A stretch of 64,000 bases of DNA from Paenibacillus humicus NBRC 102415 (GCF_004000905.1 NZ_BIMD01000007.1:97410-161409); one strand, 5' to 3'. Counted from the stretch's first letter, positions 40,951-48,882 are shown. Notes: a model not told the origin generated them from the sequence alone. Translations and numbers: made by a program.

Positions 40951-41107
40951 GCGAAACGTCCGGCGCATCGTTTACTATACGCGAAAAGTCCGCCAGGCAA
41001 CGGAAAAGAAGGCGCTCATACCGGCTGGACGACTAAAACGGCTACTCGCGTATAAGGCCGCGTTGAACAAGCGCCTGGAGGCGGAAAGGAGGCGGCCGCT
41101 GTGGTAG
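40943..41107 (+). CDS. Small basic protein
   Basis: A 54-residue Arg/Lys-rich protein overlapping the membrane micropeptide gene. Possible nucleic-acid binding. No family recognised. Confidence 0.4.
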   Translation: MYKRNVRRIVYYTRKVRQATEKKALIPAGRLKRLLAYKAALNKRLEAERRRPLW

Positions 41108-41205
41108 CGAAATATACGCATGGGAAACGAATCGGGCGGGCTCTTTACGTACGGACGCGCGGCGGGAATTGGGTGGAGCTGCGGCTGGCTTGCGCGGTAA
41201 ATTAA
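41101..41205 (+). CDS. 34-residue hypothetical peptide
   Basis: GTG 41101 follows AAAGGAGG; overlaps the preceding gene by 7 bases. Beta-rich and basic. Weak evidence beyond its ribosome site. Confidence 0.35.
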   Translation: MVAKYTHGKRIGRALYVRTRGGNWVELRLACAVN

Positions 41206-41222
41206 CGAAGGAGTGACAGCGG

Positions 41223-41609
41223 ATGAAAACGATTAACGATTATTTTCGCATGCTTACGGATGCCCAACTTAATTGCGCATTCCTTGAAAGCGAAGAATGG
41301 CGGAAAACAGGCGTTCTTAAAGACGGTGTGCTACGTGATCTCTACGAATCCTTTTGTGCGGAAACAGGAGCGAAGCATCTCATCCACCTATTGACCGAGC
41401 CGCTGCTATACGAAGTGGTACGGCGGCAGCAGGACGAAAAGCAGCGCTTATCCGATTGGCTTACGCACTTTGCCGCAGGTGCCCAACGCGAAGCAGAAAC
41501 GCAATCTGACCGCGATCGAGCGATGTACGCCGACGGCGGGGCGCATGTCGCTCGCGAACTAGTTCGGATGATTCAAAGCGGAAGATTCACGAAGGCCGGT
41601 GTTTCTTAA
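41223..41609 (+). CDS. Hypothetical helical protein
   Basis: A 128-residue mostly helical protein; ATG 41223 follows AAGGAG. No known motif. A terminator begins inside its last codons. Confidence 0.55.
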   Translation: MKTINDYFRMLTDAQLNCAFLESEEWRKTGVLKDGVLRDLYESFCAETGAKHLIHLLTEPLLYEVVRRQQDEKQRLSDWLTHFAAGAQREAETQSDRDRAMYADGGAHVARELVRMIQSGRFTKAGVS

Positions 41610-41622
41610 CCGGTCATTTTTT
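41594..41622 (+). terminator. Rho-independent terminator
   Basis: A 7-bp stem (41594-41600 with 41609-41615, one G-U), 8-base loop and a run of six T. It separates the switch-side genes from the SOS-controlled gene. Confidence 0.75.
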
Positions 41623-41626
41623 CCGC

Positions 41627-41680
41627 TTGCACACCGAACATACATTCGTTATATAATGGCGATATACGATCATACGTTCG
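41627..41680 (+). promoter_or_regulatory. Promoter bracketed by two LexA-like boxes
   Basis: TTGCAC (41627-41632) with TATATAAT (41650-41657). CGAACATACATTCG (41635-41648) and CGATCATACGTTCG (41667-41680) each match the LexA consensus CGAACRNRYGTTCG at 13 of 14 positions. One lies in the spacer and one at the transcription start, so LexA should block this promoter. Confidence 0.75.
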
Positions 41681-41695
41681 GAGGTAACGCGCACA

Positions 41696-42187
41696 ATGAG
41701 CAAATTGGACGGAAACGAGCGCTGGAAATCGAAGATGCTGCTGACGGAGCACGTCGAAGGATATACGGAGAGACATACGACAGAGACGCCGACTACACGC
41801 GCCAAAGCGGTCCCGTCTTCAGAAGAGCTCGCCATGATACGCGATCACATCATGCTTCCGTTTATGATGACGATGGTCCAGAAGAGTGTCGACGATATCG
41901 AGCGGTCCACGAACGTACTCCGCCGTCTATATGCGCAGGCCGGACGCGCCATTCTCGATCAGATCAGCGCGGATCATTTCGTCATCCGGCGGGATCTAAA
42001 GCAGCGGAACATACGCGTCATTCCGTACGAAACGGACAGCGCGGCTGCCGTCATCAACTACGAATATTATTGCCGCGGCTATCGGGGCGAGTTCGGTATG
42101 ATTCGCGAGCACTTGCGGTCGCAAATTGCCGTGCGGCTGGCGAAGTATACGGCGGATTTGGGCGCGGCTATGAGGGGCGGACAGTGA
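41696..42187 (+). CDS. SOS-controlled protein with YolD-like N-terminus
   Basis: A 163-residue protein. The N-terminus GNERWKSKMLLTEHVEGY resembles YolD-family proteins, which in Bacillus lie next to Y-family polymerases and are LexA-regulated. The rest (about 45-163) is a separate helical region that I do not recognise. ATG 41696 follows GGAGG. The LexA-boxed promoter suggests expression upon DNA damage, when the prophage would also be induced. No polymerase gene is adjacent. Confidence 0.6.
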   Translation: MSKLDGNERWKSKMLLTEHVEGYTERHTTETPTTRAKAVPSSEELAMIRDHIMLPFMMTMVQKSVDDIERSTNVLRRLYAQAGRAILDQISADHFVIRRDLKQRNIRVIPYETDSAAAVINYEYYCRGYRGEFGMIREHLRSQIAVRLAKYTADLGAAMRGGQ

Positions 42188-42206
42188 CGTTCGCGCTCTG
42201 TTCCCA

Positions 42207-42235
42207 TTTACATGTGTATATGTTTGTGTTATATT
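42207..42235 (+). promoter_or_regulatory. SigA promoter
   Basis: TTTACA (42207-42212), 17-base AT-rich spacer, TATATT (42230-42235), 50 bases ahead of ATG 42286. Confidence 0.7.
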
Positions 42236-42285
42236 TAAATCACAGCAAGGGACGACGCGGAAACCACTCGAAGGGGCCGAGAACA

Positions 42286-42672
42286 ATGAATTACCTCGAA
42301 ATCGCTAAAGAAATCCTTGAGAATAACTGGTTCGTCGGCGTTCGCACCCTTTGCGACGATGAGCATTACGAAGTTGGCGATGACTGTCGCCCATCTTACG
42401 AATGGGATATCGAGAATGACTGCTCGACCTACCACACAACCGGCGAAACGGCGGTCGGTACTTGCGCGACACACATAGATACAGGGTATTTCAAGACCGA
42501 AGATGAGGCTGCTGAGTTGGCAGTTCGAATCGCGGAGGCTGTAGCCAAAAACCAAATCTACGGCAAAGCGCAGCAGGTCATCATCGGCGGGCACTCTGTC
42601 AATAACGACGGATACTTTGACGAGGGCGAAATTCGCATCGTCGAGGCATTTGTAGTGGCGGTGGTCATATAA
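42286..42672 (+). CDS. Hypothetical protein
   Basis: A 128-residue acidic protein behind its own promoter; the best start is ATG 42286 after AAGGGG. Contains repeated Cys and aromatic residues (LCDDEHYEVGDDCRPSYEWD). No family recognised. Its stop overlaps the next ATG. Confidence 0.55.
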   Translation: MNYLEIAKEILENNWFVGVRTLCDDEHYEVGDDCRPSYEWDIENDCSTYHTTGETAVGTCATHIDTGYFKTEDEAAELAVRIAEAVAKNQIYGKAQQVIIGGHSVNNDGYFDEGEIRIVEAFVVAVVI

Positions 42673-43709
42673 TGCCCCGCCAATTGCTCGACCTAACAGG
42701 CGAGAAGCATGGACGCTTAACTGTCATTAAAGAGGCCCCGCGATCTGGCTATACAAGACGCTGGGAGTGTATGTGTGATTGCGGCAATCCTAATGCTGTA
42801 ATTGTAACGCAACCAAACTTGCGTAACGGCCACACTCTTTCCTGTGGTTGCTTCCAACGAGAAATGGCCTCAGAGTCAAACGGAGTCGAATTAACGGGGA
42901 GACGCTTCGGTCGTTGGACCGTTCTGAAACGCGCGGGCAAAAGCAACAACCGCAAAATTATGTGGCTATGCCAATGCGTCTGCGGCGAAGAGCGCCCTGT
43001 CTTGTCCAATCGCCTCCGATCTGGCGAGTCAACCTCATGCGGGTGCTCTCGAACCGACTCAATTGCTCATGCTCGCAAGGTGTTAAGGGAGCAATTCACG
43101 GTCAATGGTGTACCCCTACCCAAACTGGAGCAAAAGGTTCGATCGGACAACAAATCCGGATTAAAGGGAATATCCTTGCGAAAGACATCCGACGGACAAA
43201 AGAGATACATGGTGCGCATTACCGTCAAGGGGAAACACGTTCATCTCGGAACTTATAAGACTGTAGACCTGGCGCGTAAAGCTCGGAAAGTAGGCGAACA
43301 ACTGTACCATTACCCCTATCTCCGGCTAAAGAAACGCCCTAAAAGACGTCAGTCTGTAGAAAGAGAATGCACATTATGCGGAACAGACTTTATGGGTGGG
43401 CACCGGGCGAAATTCTGTCCTAAATGCAAATCACTCATGAATGCAGAATATGTACGTCAACATTTGAATCGGGCAGCAAAAGGACTTGCAAGGAGAATCG
43501 GAATGACATATTCCTGCGACCGTTGCGATGCCGATTTTATCTTGAAGACAGCAAACCAAAAATTTTGTGAAAATTGTCATGACCATCTTTACCAAAATGG
43601 CAGGCGAGCATATTCACACGAGTTTTATGAGCTAAACAAATCCCGGATTCTTATAAATCACAGACGAAGGGAGCAGAAAAAAAGAAAGAAGGATGACCAT
43701 GGTGAATGA
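42672..43709 (+). CDS. AP2-domain protein with zinc ribbons, homing-type
   Basis: A 345-residue protein in three parts. Two tandem zinc-ribbon modules (about 7-60 and 73-125) share the pattern LTG..(F)GR.TV......W.C.C.CG...SCGC. An AP2 DNA-binding domain follows (about 155-215: SGLKGISLRKTSDGQKRYMVRI, HLGTYKTVDLARKA). Two more CxxC pairs lie at the C-terminus (CTLCG...CPKC, CDRCD...CENC). AP2 plus zinc modules is typical of free-standing phage homing endonucleases, although no HNH core is evident here, so it may act only as a DNA-binding protein. Confidence 0.75.
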   Translation: MPRQLLDLTGEKHGRLTVIKEAPRSGYTRRWECMCDCGNPNAVIVTQPNLRNGHTLSCGCFQREMASESNGVELTGRRFGRWTVLKRAGKSNNRKIMWLCQCVCGEERPVLSNRLRSGESTSCGCSRTDSIAHARKVLREQFTVNGVPLPKLEQKVRSDNKSGLKGISLRKTSDGQKRYMVRITVKGKHVHLGTYKTVDLARKARKVGEQLYHYPYLRLKKRPKRRQSVERECTLCGTDFMGGHRAKFCPKCKSLMNAEYVRQHLNRAAKGLARRIGMTYSCDRCDADFILKTANQKFCENCHDHLYQNGRRAYSHEFYELNKSRILINHRRREQKKRKKDDHGE

Positions 43710-43986
43710 ATGGATCGGCTCCGGCCCTTGGCAAGGTTGGAGACTCACAACGGAGCACGCCGCCAGCAGCTTTGGGCAACCTGTGCTTGTCGACCCGGAC
43801 GGCCGCGCCTATACCCCCGTTGATATTCGCGCGAAAGTGTACCAATCCGACCTAGCGCGCCAAATTGGCAGTACCCGCGCGGCAATAACAGGCCGCATCA
43901 ATCGCGGAACCTTACCGCCATTTGACGGAGTTGATTCCGTCGGCCGTTCGTATTGGTTCGAGTCTACGATTAAGGACGTCACATAA
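43699..43986 (+). CDS. Hypothetical helix-turn-helix-like protein
   Basis: A protein of about 95 residues. SDLARQIGSTRAAITGRINRGTLPPFDG looks like a short winged or MerR-like DNA-binding helix pair. ATG 43699 or 43693 are both possible after AAGAAGG. Function unknown. Confidence 0.5.
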   Translation: MVNEWIGSGPWQGWRLTTEHAASSFGQPVLVDPDGRAYTPVDIRAKVYQSDLARQIGSTRAAITGRINRGTLPPFDGVDSVGRSYWFESTIKDVT

Positions 43987-44055
43987 CTTACCAGCGCGAT
44001 TCCAGCCGCCATAATGTTATACTCGCCTTATTTACGAAAAAGGCGGGTGTACACG

Positions 44056-44904
44056 ATGTTTATAGCGCCAATGCTGCTGGAGAAGCGCGAGGAACCGTTT
44101 GACGACGATCGCTACGTATTTGAACCGAAAATAGACGGACATCGTCTCGTTATCTCGCTATCCGGCGGCCGCTTGAACATGTATACTTGCCACGGCAACG
44201 AAGTCACGCGCCAGTATCCGGAGCTGCATGACGTTCCGACGCGCTCCGATATCGTCCTGGACGGCGAAGTCGCCTGCGTCAATTCGGTGACCGGCGCAAT
44301 CGAATTCGAGTCGGTCATGGAGCGCTTCAAACTCGCCAAGGAAGCGCGTATAACTGAGGCTGCCCGTACGAGGCCGGTCCATTTCTTCGCGTTCGACGTG
44401 CTGAGCGTGGCCGGCCGCGATGTTCGCAATTTGCCGCTGACCGAGCGTAAGGCGATCCTAAACGAGAGCATAACGAATAACCCGTATTTCAGCCGCGTAT
44501 TAAGCGTTGAAGGAACGGGTAGGTCGTTATTTGACGTTGTGCAGGCGCGCCGCTTAGAGGGCATCGTAGCCAAGCGAAAAGATAGCGCGTATGTATCCCG
44601 CCGGTCGGCCGCGTGGCTCAAAGTTATCAATTACGAGTATGCCGACGTCTATATCGCCGGCTGGCGGAAGGAAGAATTCGGCTGGCTCGCGCAGGACGAG
44701 TCGGGGCGCGGCGTCGGTATCGTAGAGCTCGCGGTGCCGGTCGCGCATCGGAAGGCGTTTTATAGCGTCGCGCGGGCGCTCGTGACCGGTGAGGATCGCG
44801 CCTTCGTCTACGTGGAGCCGCGCGTTAAGGTGCGGGTGCGGTTTCGGAATTGGACGAGTGGAGGGCGGTTAAGGACGCCGGAATTCGTTAAGTTTATCGT
44901 TTAA
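44056..44904 (+). CDS. ATP-dependent DNA ligase
   Basis: A 282-residue minimal ligase that seals nicks at the phage fork. The adenylated Lys25 lies in EPKIDGHRLV; DGEVACVNS, FFAFDVLSV, EGIVAKRKD and WLKVINYEY are motifs III, IIIa, IV and V. An OB-fold C-terminal domain follows, ending with RVRFRNWTSGGRLRTPEFV. There is no N-terminal DNA-binding domain. Its 3' end overlaps the convergent lipoprotein gene by 4 bases. Confidence 0.93.
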   Translation: MFIAPMLLEKREEPFDDDRYVFEPKIDGHRLVISLSGGRLNMYTCHGNEVTRQYPELHDVPTRSDIVLDGEVACVNSVTGAIEFESVMERFKLAKEARITEAARTRPVHFFAFDVLSVAGRDVRNLPLTERKAILNESITNNPYFSRVLSVEGTGRSLFDVVQARRLEGIVAKRKDSAYVSRRSAAWLKVINYEYADVYIAGWRKEEFGWLAQDESGRGVGIVELAVPVAHRKAFYSVARALVTGEDRAFVYVEPRVKVRVRFRNWTSGGRLRTPEFVKFIV

Positions 44905-45533
44905 TGGTGATTTGAGAACGGAACGTCTATCATTATCCTTTCGACTTCCTCTACGCTAATTCCAAAATGCTCACTCGTTTTCTTGTCCACAATTGGATCG
45001 TGAATTTCAGGATCGTAATTTTCCCCGTAGTTCGTAAGCGAGTTAAACTCATTCATAGCAAACTCATAAATCTCAATGTCTTTATCGCTTTGTCTGCTGC
45101 TTAGGTTATTTGTTGGTTTTCCAGTATCATAACTCCCGCTGTAATTAATTGAAGCTTCACTACTTCTTTGAATATACTCTGAGTTCATGTACAGATCGAA
45201 AATGGTTCTATCCATAGGTTCTTTTGTAGAAAAGGTGTATTCAAATACTCCGGCGGGTCTGGAGATTACGACATCCGAAGCATATATAAAGCCATCCTTT
45301 AAAATAGCCTCTCCTTCAGATTCATAATCGCCCTGTTTTAGGGAGTAAATGTATTTACCTTCCGGAGGGAGATTCTTTTCTTGAACTCTGAAGGTGTAAA
45401 ACCCATTGTCGAGAGGCGTGAACTCTGGGTTTGAGAATTCTAAATTCTTTAGTAATGGTTCATCGACAGCTTGACTTGACGAGCATCCTGAAATACCAAC
45501 CAAAATTATAAGCCATAAAATTGCTACCCGCAT
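44901..45533 (-). CDS. Predicted lipoprotein, candidate lysogenic conversion gene
   Basis: A 210-residue secreted protein. The N-terminus has a basic start, a hydrophobic stretch and the lipobox LVGISGC, so lipid attachment at Cys17 outside the cell membrane is expected. The mature part is acidic and not recognised. Composition is clearly AT-richer than the flanking phage genes and the strand is reversed, the usual features of a moron expressed by the lysogen. Start ATG 45533 directly follows the upstream gene's stop. Confidence 0.75.
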   Translation of the reverse strand: MRVAILWLIILVGISGCSSSQAVDEPLLKNLEFSNPEFTPLDNGFYTFRVQEKNLPPEGKYIYSLKQGDYESEGEAILKDGFIYASDVVISRPAGVFEYTFSTKEPMDRTIFDLYMNSEYIQRSSEASINYSGSYDTGKPTNNLSSRQSDKDIEIYEFAMNEFNSLTNYGENYDPEIHDPIVDKKTSEHFGISVEEVERIMIDVPFSNHH

Positions 45534-45782
45534 CTACAAGTCCTCACGTAATTTATCTCGCAAGAATGCGCGTTTTTCTTCCGCATCAATCTCTTCGAAA
45601 TTCTCGTCTAACTGCAGCGTGTGGTGATAGCGGCCGCCATCGTATGTATGAAGGACCGTCGGCTTCAAATCGCCATGACCGACGTCCATTTCCGTTACAT
45701 AATCGATTTCCTCCGGACTCAGCTCGCGCCAGTTGCCGGAGACTACCGGGGATGTGCCGACCGGAAACGCGATAAATATCAT
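45534..45782 (-). CDS. Hypothetical protein
   Basis: An 82-residue acidic protein; ATG 45782 follows GAGGAGG. Composition is like the phage. Its stop abuts the lipoprotein start. Function unknown. Confidence 0.55.
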   Translation of the reverse strand: MIFIAFPVGTSPVVSGNWRELSPEEIDYVTEMDVGHGDLKPTVLHTYDGGRYHHTLQLDENFEEIDAEEKRAFLRDKLREDL

Positions 45783-45798
45783 AATAAACGCCTCCTCG

Positions 45799-46059
45799 TT
45801 AAATACGCTGAGTCCGCGGCTGCTGATTTACACCGCTTATTAGCGCTTGATAATGTCTCGCGCATTTTTCACACGTTAAGTACGCTTCCTTCCAGTTGTG
45901 CGCGCGCCTTGTATTCCGTTCATCGCAATAGTAATTTCCGTCAACAAATCCGGGAGTGTCGCGATCAATTCCGCGCTCAAATTCGAAGATATGCGTTACT
46001 CTTTGTCCGGGCAGCACCGAGTATTTAAGCGGCAACTTTTCGTAGTCGACTCTTATCAA
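45799..46059 (-). CDS. Hypothetical zinc-binding-like protein
   Basis: An 86-residue protein with CEKC near residue 64 and His and Cys nearby (YYCDERNTRRAHNW). TTG 46059 overlaps the upstream stop (TTGA). Function unknown. Confidence 0.5.
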   Translation of the reverse strand: MIRVDYEKLPLKYSVLPGQRVTHIFEFERGIDRDTPGFVDGNYYCDERNTRRAHNWKEAYLTCEKCARHYQALISGVNQQPRTQRI

Positions 46060-46283
46060 AGCGGGATCGCCTCCGCGATTTCAAACGTACAATGTTCGCG
46101 AACATACGTCTCGCCGCGCACCGTTACGATTCCGTACGTTAGATCGTCGTGAGTGACCGCCGGCTCGAACGCTTCAATACGGCCGGTTCCGATCAGCTCG
46201 CGGTCCTGGAATACGAGTACGAGCGCGTTTTCCATCTGCGCGGTATAAAAGTGGATAGGATGCGTTAATTGGCGGGCTTTCAC
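46056..46283 (-). CDS. Hypothetical protein
   Basis: A 75-residue protein starting with GTG 46283 after AAAAGGAG. First gene of a four-gene minus-strand unit that ends with the lipoprotein. No motif recognised. Confidence 0.5.
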   Translation of the reverse strand: MKARQLTHPIHFYTAQMENALVLVFQDRELIGTGRIEAFEPAVTHDDLTYGIVTVRGETYVREHCTFEIAEAIPL

Positions 46284-46317
46284 GAGTATATGCGCTCCTT
46301 TTTACGTAATATTTTCC

Positions 46318-46346
46318 ATTGTAAACGGCATTAATTACGCTGACAA
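46318..46346 (-). promoter_or_regulatory. SigA promoter for the minus-strand lipoprotein unit
   Basis: On the minus strand TTGTCA (46346-46341), 17-base spacer, TACAAT (46323-46318). It lies 35 bases before the start at 46283. Confidence 0.75.
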
Positions 46347-46395
46347 CCGTGTATTTTGCGTCATCTCAAACCTATAGAGTATACGAAGGTTTTAA

Positions 46396-46429
46396 GGCGC
46401 TGTCTCTTCGCAGAGATGGCGTCTTCTTT
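46396..46429 (+). terminator. Hairpin terminator or attenuator in a leader
   Basis: A stem of about 12 bp with G-U pairs (46396-46407 with 46412-46423) and a T-rich tail. It stands between a weak plus-strand promoter-like region (near 46360-46380) and the gene at 46501, so it may attenuate that transcript. Similar in form to the hairpin at 7236. Confidence 0.65.
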
Positions 46430-46500
46430 GCGTTTGGTTACGAAAGAGCCGGGCATACTCCGGCCACCTTACGCTCAAAAACGAATAGGAGGCGTTATGA

Positions 46501-46746
46501 ATGGCCCAATTTGGCGAATTGAACGCGAAAGTAACCGTAGATGTATCGGAGGCAATCAGCGCGCTTAAAGCGATTCAGCGCGAAGCAAAGCGGGCGACTG
46601 CGGACTTGCGTGAAATGGAGGCGGGTATCGGCGCAATTAATCCGGTCTATTATTGCTCCGGGCTTCGCGACTACTCTACGCTTGATCTCGAAAGAGAGAT
46701 TGCACACCGCAAGATTGCTGAAGAGCCTGCGGAGGTTACGCCTTGA
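46501..46746 (+). CDS. Hypothetical helical protein
   Basis: An 81-residue protein with a helical N-terminal half that resembles a short coiled coil (VDVSEAISALKAIQREAKRATADLREMEAG). ATG 46501 follows AGGAGG. Its stop overlaps TTG 46743. Function unknown. Confidence 0.5.
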   Translation: MAQFGELNAKVTVDVSEAISALKAIQREAKRATADLREMEAGIGAINPVYYCSGLRDYSTLDLEREIAHRKIAEEPAEVTP

Positions 46747-47591
46747 GTAACGTATCACGACGAGTAAAACGCCTTACCAGCGGCGCCCCGATCGGCAACC
46801 TTACGAGAATCGGCAACGGTTATGTTCGCGATGAAGTCGGCCGGCCATTCCGCCTAATAGACGCCGAGCAGGACGCAGCCAACCAAAAGAGGCGCGCCAG
46901 ATTTCGCGATAAGCGCGGCTTTGCATTTGGGCACATGCGCAACATGACGGACATTACCGATAACCTTTCGAATAAATATTGCGGTTATATATTGCTTCTG
47001 CAGCCGCACATTGCGTTCCAGACGAACGTACTCGTTACGGAAGGCCGCGAATCCACTCCGCTTAACCTTGCGGACCTGGCGCGCATATGGGCGGTCAGTA
47101 TACGTACGGCACGCGTTGTGGTCAGCGAGCTTGAAGCGCGCAGCATCCTATTCGAGACGGCCGGCACATTTACGTTGAACGAACGCTACCACTTCCGGAA
47201 GAAAGCGACTGAAGACGTCGACGCGCTGATTAAAACGTATTTCACCGCGCTGAAATCGTTCGATATGAAGGCGGCCGACCTCGGCTTCGTCTACAAACTG
47301 CTTCCGTATATCCATTACGATACTAACCTCGTTTGCGCAGACCCGTTCGCTGCAGCCGAGGATATTCGTTTTCTTACGGATGGTGAGATGGGCGAAATCG
47401 TCGGGCTGGATGAACGTCAAGTTAAAGCGGTACTGACGCGGCTTCGTAAATCGCGCATACTCGACGAATGGATTAACGCAGGAGACAAGCGCGAGAAATT
47501 TACGGTGATAAATCCGTACGTGTTCAGCCGTAAACGCGGTGAGCCTGACGGTGCCATTGCGGCACTCTTCGCCAAGTGGAAACAAAATTAG
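46743..47591 (+). CDS. Winged-helix DNA-binding protein (replication-protein-like)
   Basis: A 282-residue protein with two winged helix-turn-helix regions: TPLNLADLARIWAVSIRTARVVVSELEARSILFE (about 105-140) and LTDGEMGEIVGLDERQVKAVLTRLRKSRILDEW (about 212-245). The middle KLLPYIHYDTNLVC is shared with phage and plasmid replication or regulatory proteins. TTG 46743 is coupled to the gene before. A late regulator or replication protein is likely; which one is not clear. Confidence 0.6.
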   Translation: MSNVSRRVKRLTSGAPIGNLTRIGNGYVRDEVGRPFRLIDAEQDAANQKRRARFRDKRGFAFGHMRNMTDITDNLSNKYCGYILLLQPHIAFQTNVLVTEGRESTPLNLADLARIWAVSIRTARVVVSELEARSILFETAGTFTLNERYHFRKKATEDVDALIKTYFTALKSFDMKAADLGFVYKLLPYIHYDTNLVCADPFAAAEDIRFLTDGEMGEIVGLDERQVKAVLTRLRKSRILDEWINAGDKREKFTVINPYVFSRKRGEPDGAIAALFAKWKQN

Positions 47592-47640
47592 GTGCACTTT
47601 TTTGCACGAAATCGGGCAGATAGGTGCACTTTTTTGCACG
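47589..47640 (+). repeat. Two direct copies of a GTGCA...TGCAC hairpin
   Basis: A 20-base sequence with GTGCA and TGCAC arms around a T-run occurs at 47589-47608 and again at 47621-47640. The first copy overlaps the stop codon of the preceding gene. Twin hairpins may stabilise the mRNA 3' end or bind a protein. Confidence 0.6.
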
Positions 47641-47654
47641 CGAATAAAAACGCT

Positions 47655-47691
47655 GGAAGCCGCGTCCCGCTTGGGATTGCGGGCTTTTTTG
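47655..47691 (+). terminator. Rho-independent terminator
   Basis: An imperfect GC-rich stem closing on CTTGGG, followed by six T (47685-47690). It ends the block upstream of the packaging genes. Confidence 0.7.
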
Positions 47692-47700
47692 CGTTGAAAT

Positions 47701-48098
47701 AGCGGAGATTGATTCTTAATCTTACGGTAGAAGTTAACGTGACAATTCGTAGCAAACGGAGGATTAGCGCTTATTGTGCGAGTAGGTTGCGCTGGGGAGC
47801 GCTACTGGTTGTAATACTGCATAGTTAGCGCTAGTCCTCGTCCGGTTTCTAAACCGAGCGCGAACATAAGGTCAAAACCGTTCGACGCCGGCCAAAAGCG
47901 GGCCGACATCGGCTTATTGGATTAGAGACGCGTTGCTCTTAAACGTAGTGATAATCGCGCCAAAGGATATAGATAGTCCGACGCAAGGCGAAGCCGCCGC
48001 GGAGGGACAAGGAGCGTAGCGACGCGTCAGTTCCCTTTAGCTTACGCCGAGTCTCAAGACTCAACGAAAGCAAACGTAATAAGATCGGAGGCTAACGT
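47701..48098 (+). ncRNA. Candidate structured non-coding RNA upstream of terminase genes
   Basis: A 398-base stretch without a convincing gene but with dense complementarity. A 12-bp helix (47759-47770 with 47828-47839, one G-U) encloses a hairpin GCGCT/AGCGC (47789-47802). Hairpins CGGTTT/AAACCG (47843-47856), CGAAC/GTTCG (47861-47884) and CGGCC/GGCCG (47889-47905) follow, then GGATTA (47919) can pair with TAGTCC (47974), and GAGTCT/AGACTC (48049-48062) ends it. The last long-range pair, with GATATAG before it, recalls the P7 region of group I introns, but no split gene is evident. A short frame from 47710 exists, so coding is not fully excluded. Confidence 0.4.
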
Positions 48099-48287
48099 AT
48101 GCTAACGTTCTTTATCGTATGGGGCATCGTTCATTTAGCGCTAGTAATTGGCGCGTATACTGCGGTATTGTTAACGCCTTTTAGAGCGTACTGGTTCAGC
48201 CATATACGATGTTTAGCGTTAATGACCGTATTGCCAGCGTACGTTTTATTTATCGCGTATATAGCCAAGCGCGGAGGGTTTATCTAA
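48099..48287 (+). CDS. Small membrane protein
   Basis: A 62-residue protein with two hydrophobic helices (about 2-26 and 37-56). ATG 48099 follows CGGAGG. Function unknown; no lysis motif is recognised. Confidence 0.55.
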   Translation: MLTFFIVWGIVHLALVIGAYTAVLLTPFRAYWFSHIRCLALMTVLPAYVLFIAYIAKRGGFI

Positions 48288-48305
48288 CAAACGGAGGTGT
48301 CCGCT

Positions 48306-48485
48306 ATGAAAGCGACAATTAACGGTATCCAAGTCGAAGGCACACCGCAGGAGATCGCGGAGTATAAGCGGTTGGTGGGCGAGACGAATACGTATAGACC
48401 GAACATTACGATTACTCCCGTTAAGCCAGCGCCATTTACTCCGTCTTGGCCGCCTAATACGGTTTATTGCGGAGGTGAATGTTGA
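48306..48485 (+). CDS. Hypothetical small protein
   Basis: A 59-residue protein; ATG 48306 lies 8 bases after GGAGG. Starts MKATINGIQVEGTPQEIAEYKRLV, a pattern seen in small uncharacterised phage proteins, and has a proline-rich tail. Ends just before the terminase gene. Confidence 0.5.
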   Translation: MKATINGIQVEGTPQEIAEYKRLVGETNTYRPNITITPVKPAPFTPSWPPNTVYCGGEC

Positions 48486-48486
48486 C

Positions 48487-48882
48487 ATGGCGAAGACGTT
48501 AAACGCTGACCAATACGTCGCTATCGAATGGTTATCGCGTCCGAATAAAGGCGGTAAGACATACGAAGAGATTGCGGACATATGCGGTGTCCACTTTAAT
48601 ACAATCGGTAATTGGCGCAAAGATCCCGTCTTCGATGCGGAGCTTAAGCGCGCTATCGTTCGGAATAACAGCGACCGGCTACCGGAGCTTATCGAGTCAC
48701 TCGCGGAAATAGCTATGCGCGACGGCAACGCTGCAATGGCGAAGTTAGCGCTGCAGGTTAACGGTATGCTTACGGATAAGGTCGAGGTTGAGACGAAGGA
48801 TAGCGGGACGGTCGATGTAGACGCGTTGAGAGCACGTATACTGGCGGCAAAAGGCGCAGAGTCACAAGATAGCGTCCACTGA
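48487..48882 (+). CDS. terS: Terminase small subunit
   Basis: A 131-residue DNA-recognition subunit of the packaging motor. The helix-turn-helix KTYEEIADICGVHFNTIGNWRKDPVFDAELKRAI is of the phBC6A51 type common in Bacillus phage small terminases; the C-terminal helices form the oligomer. ATG 48487 is preferred because GTG 48475 overlaps the only GGAGG. Confidence 0.8.
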   Translation: MAKTLNADQYVAIEWLSRPNKGGKTYEEIADICGVHFNTIGNWRKDPVFDAELKRAIVRNNSDRLPELIESLAEIAMRDGNAAMAKLALQVNGMLTDKVEVETKDSGTVDVDALRARILAAKGAESQDSVH

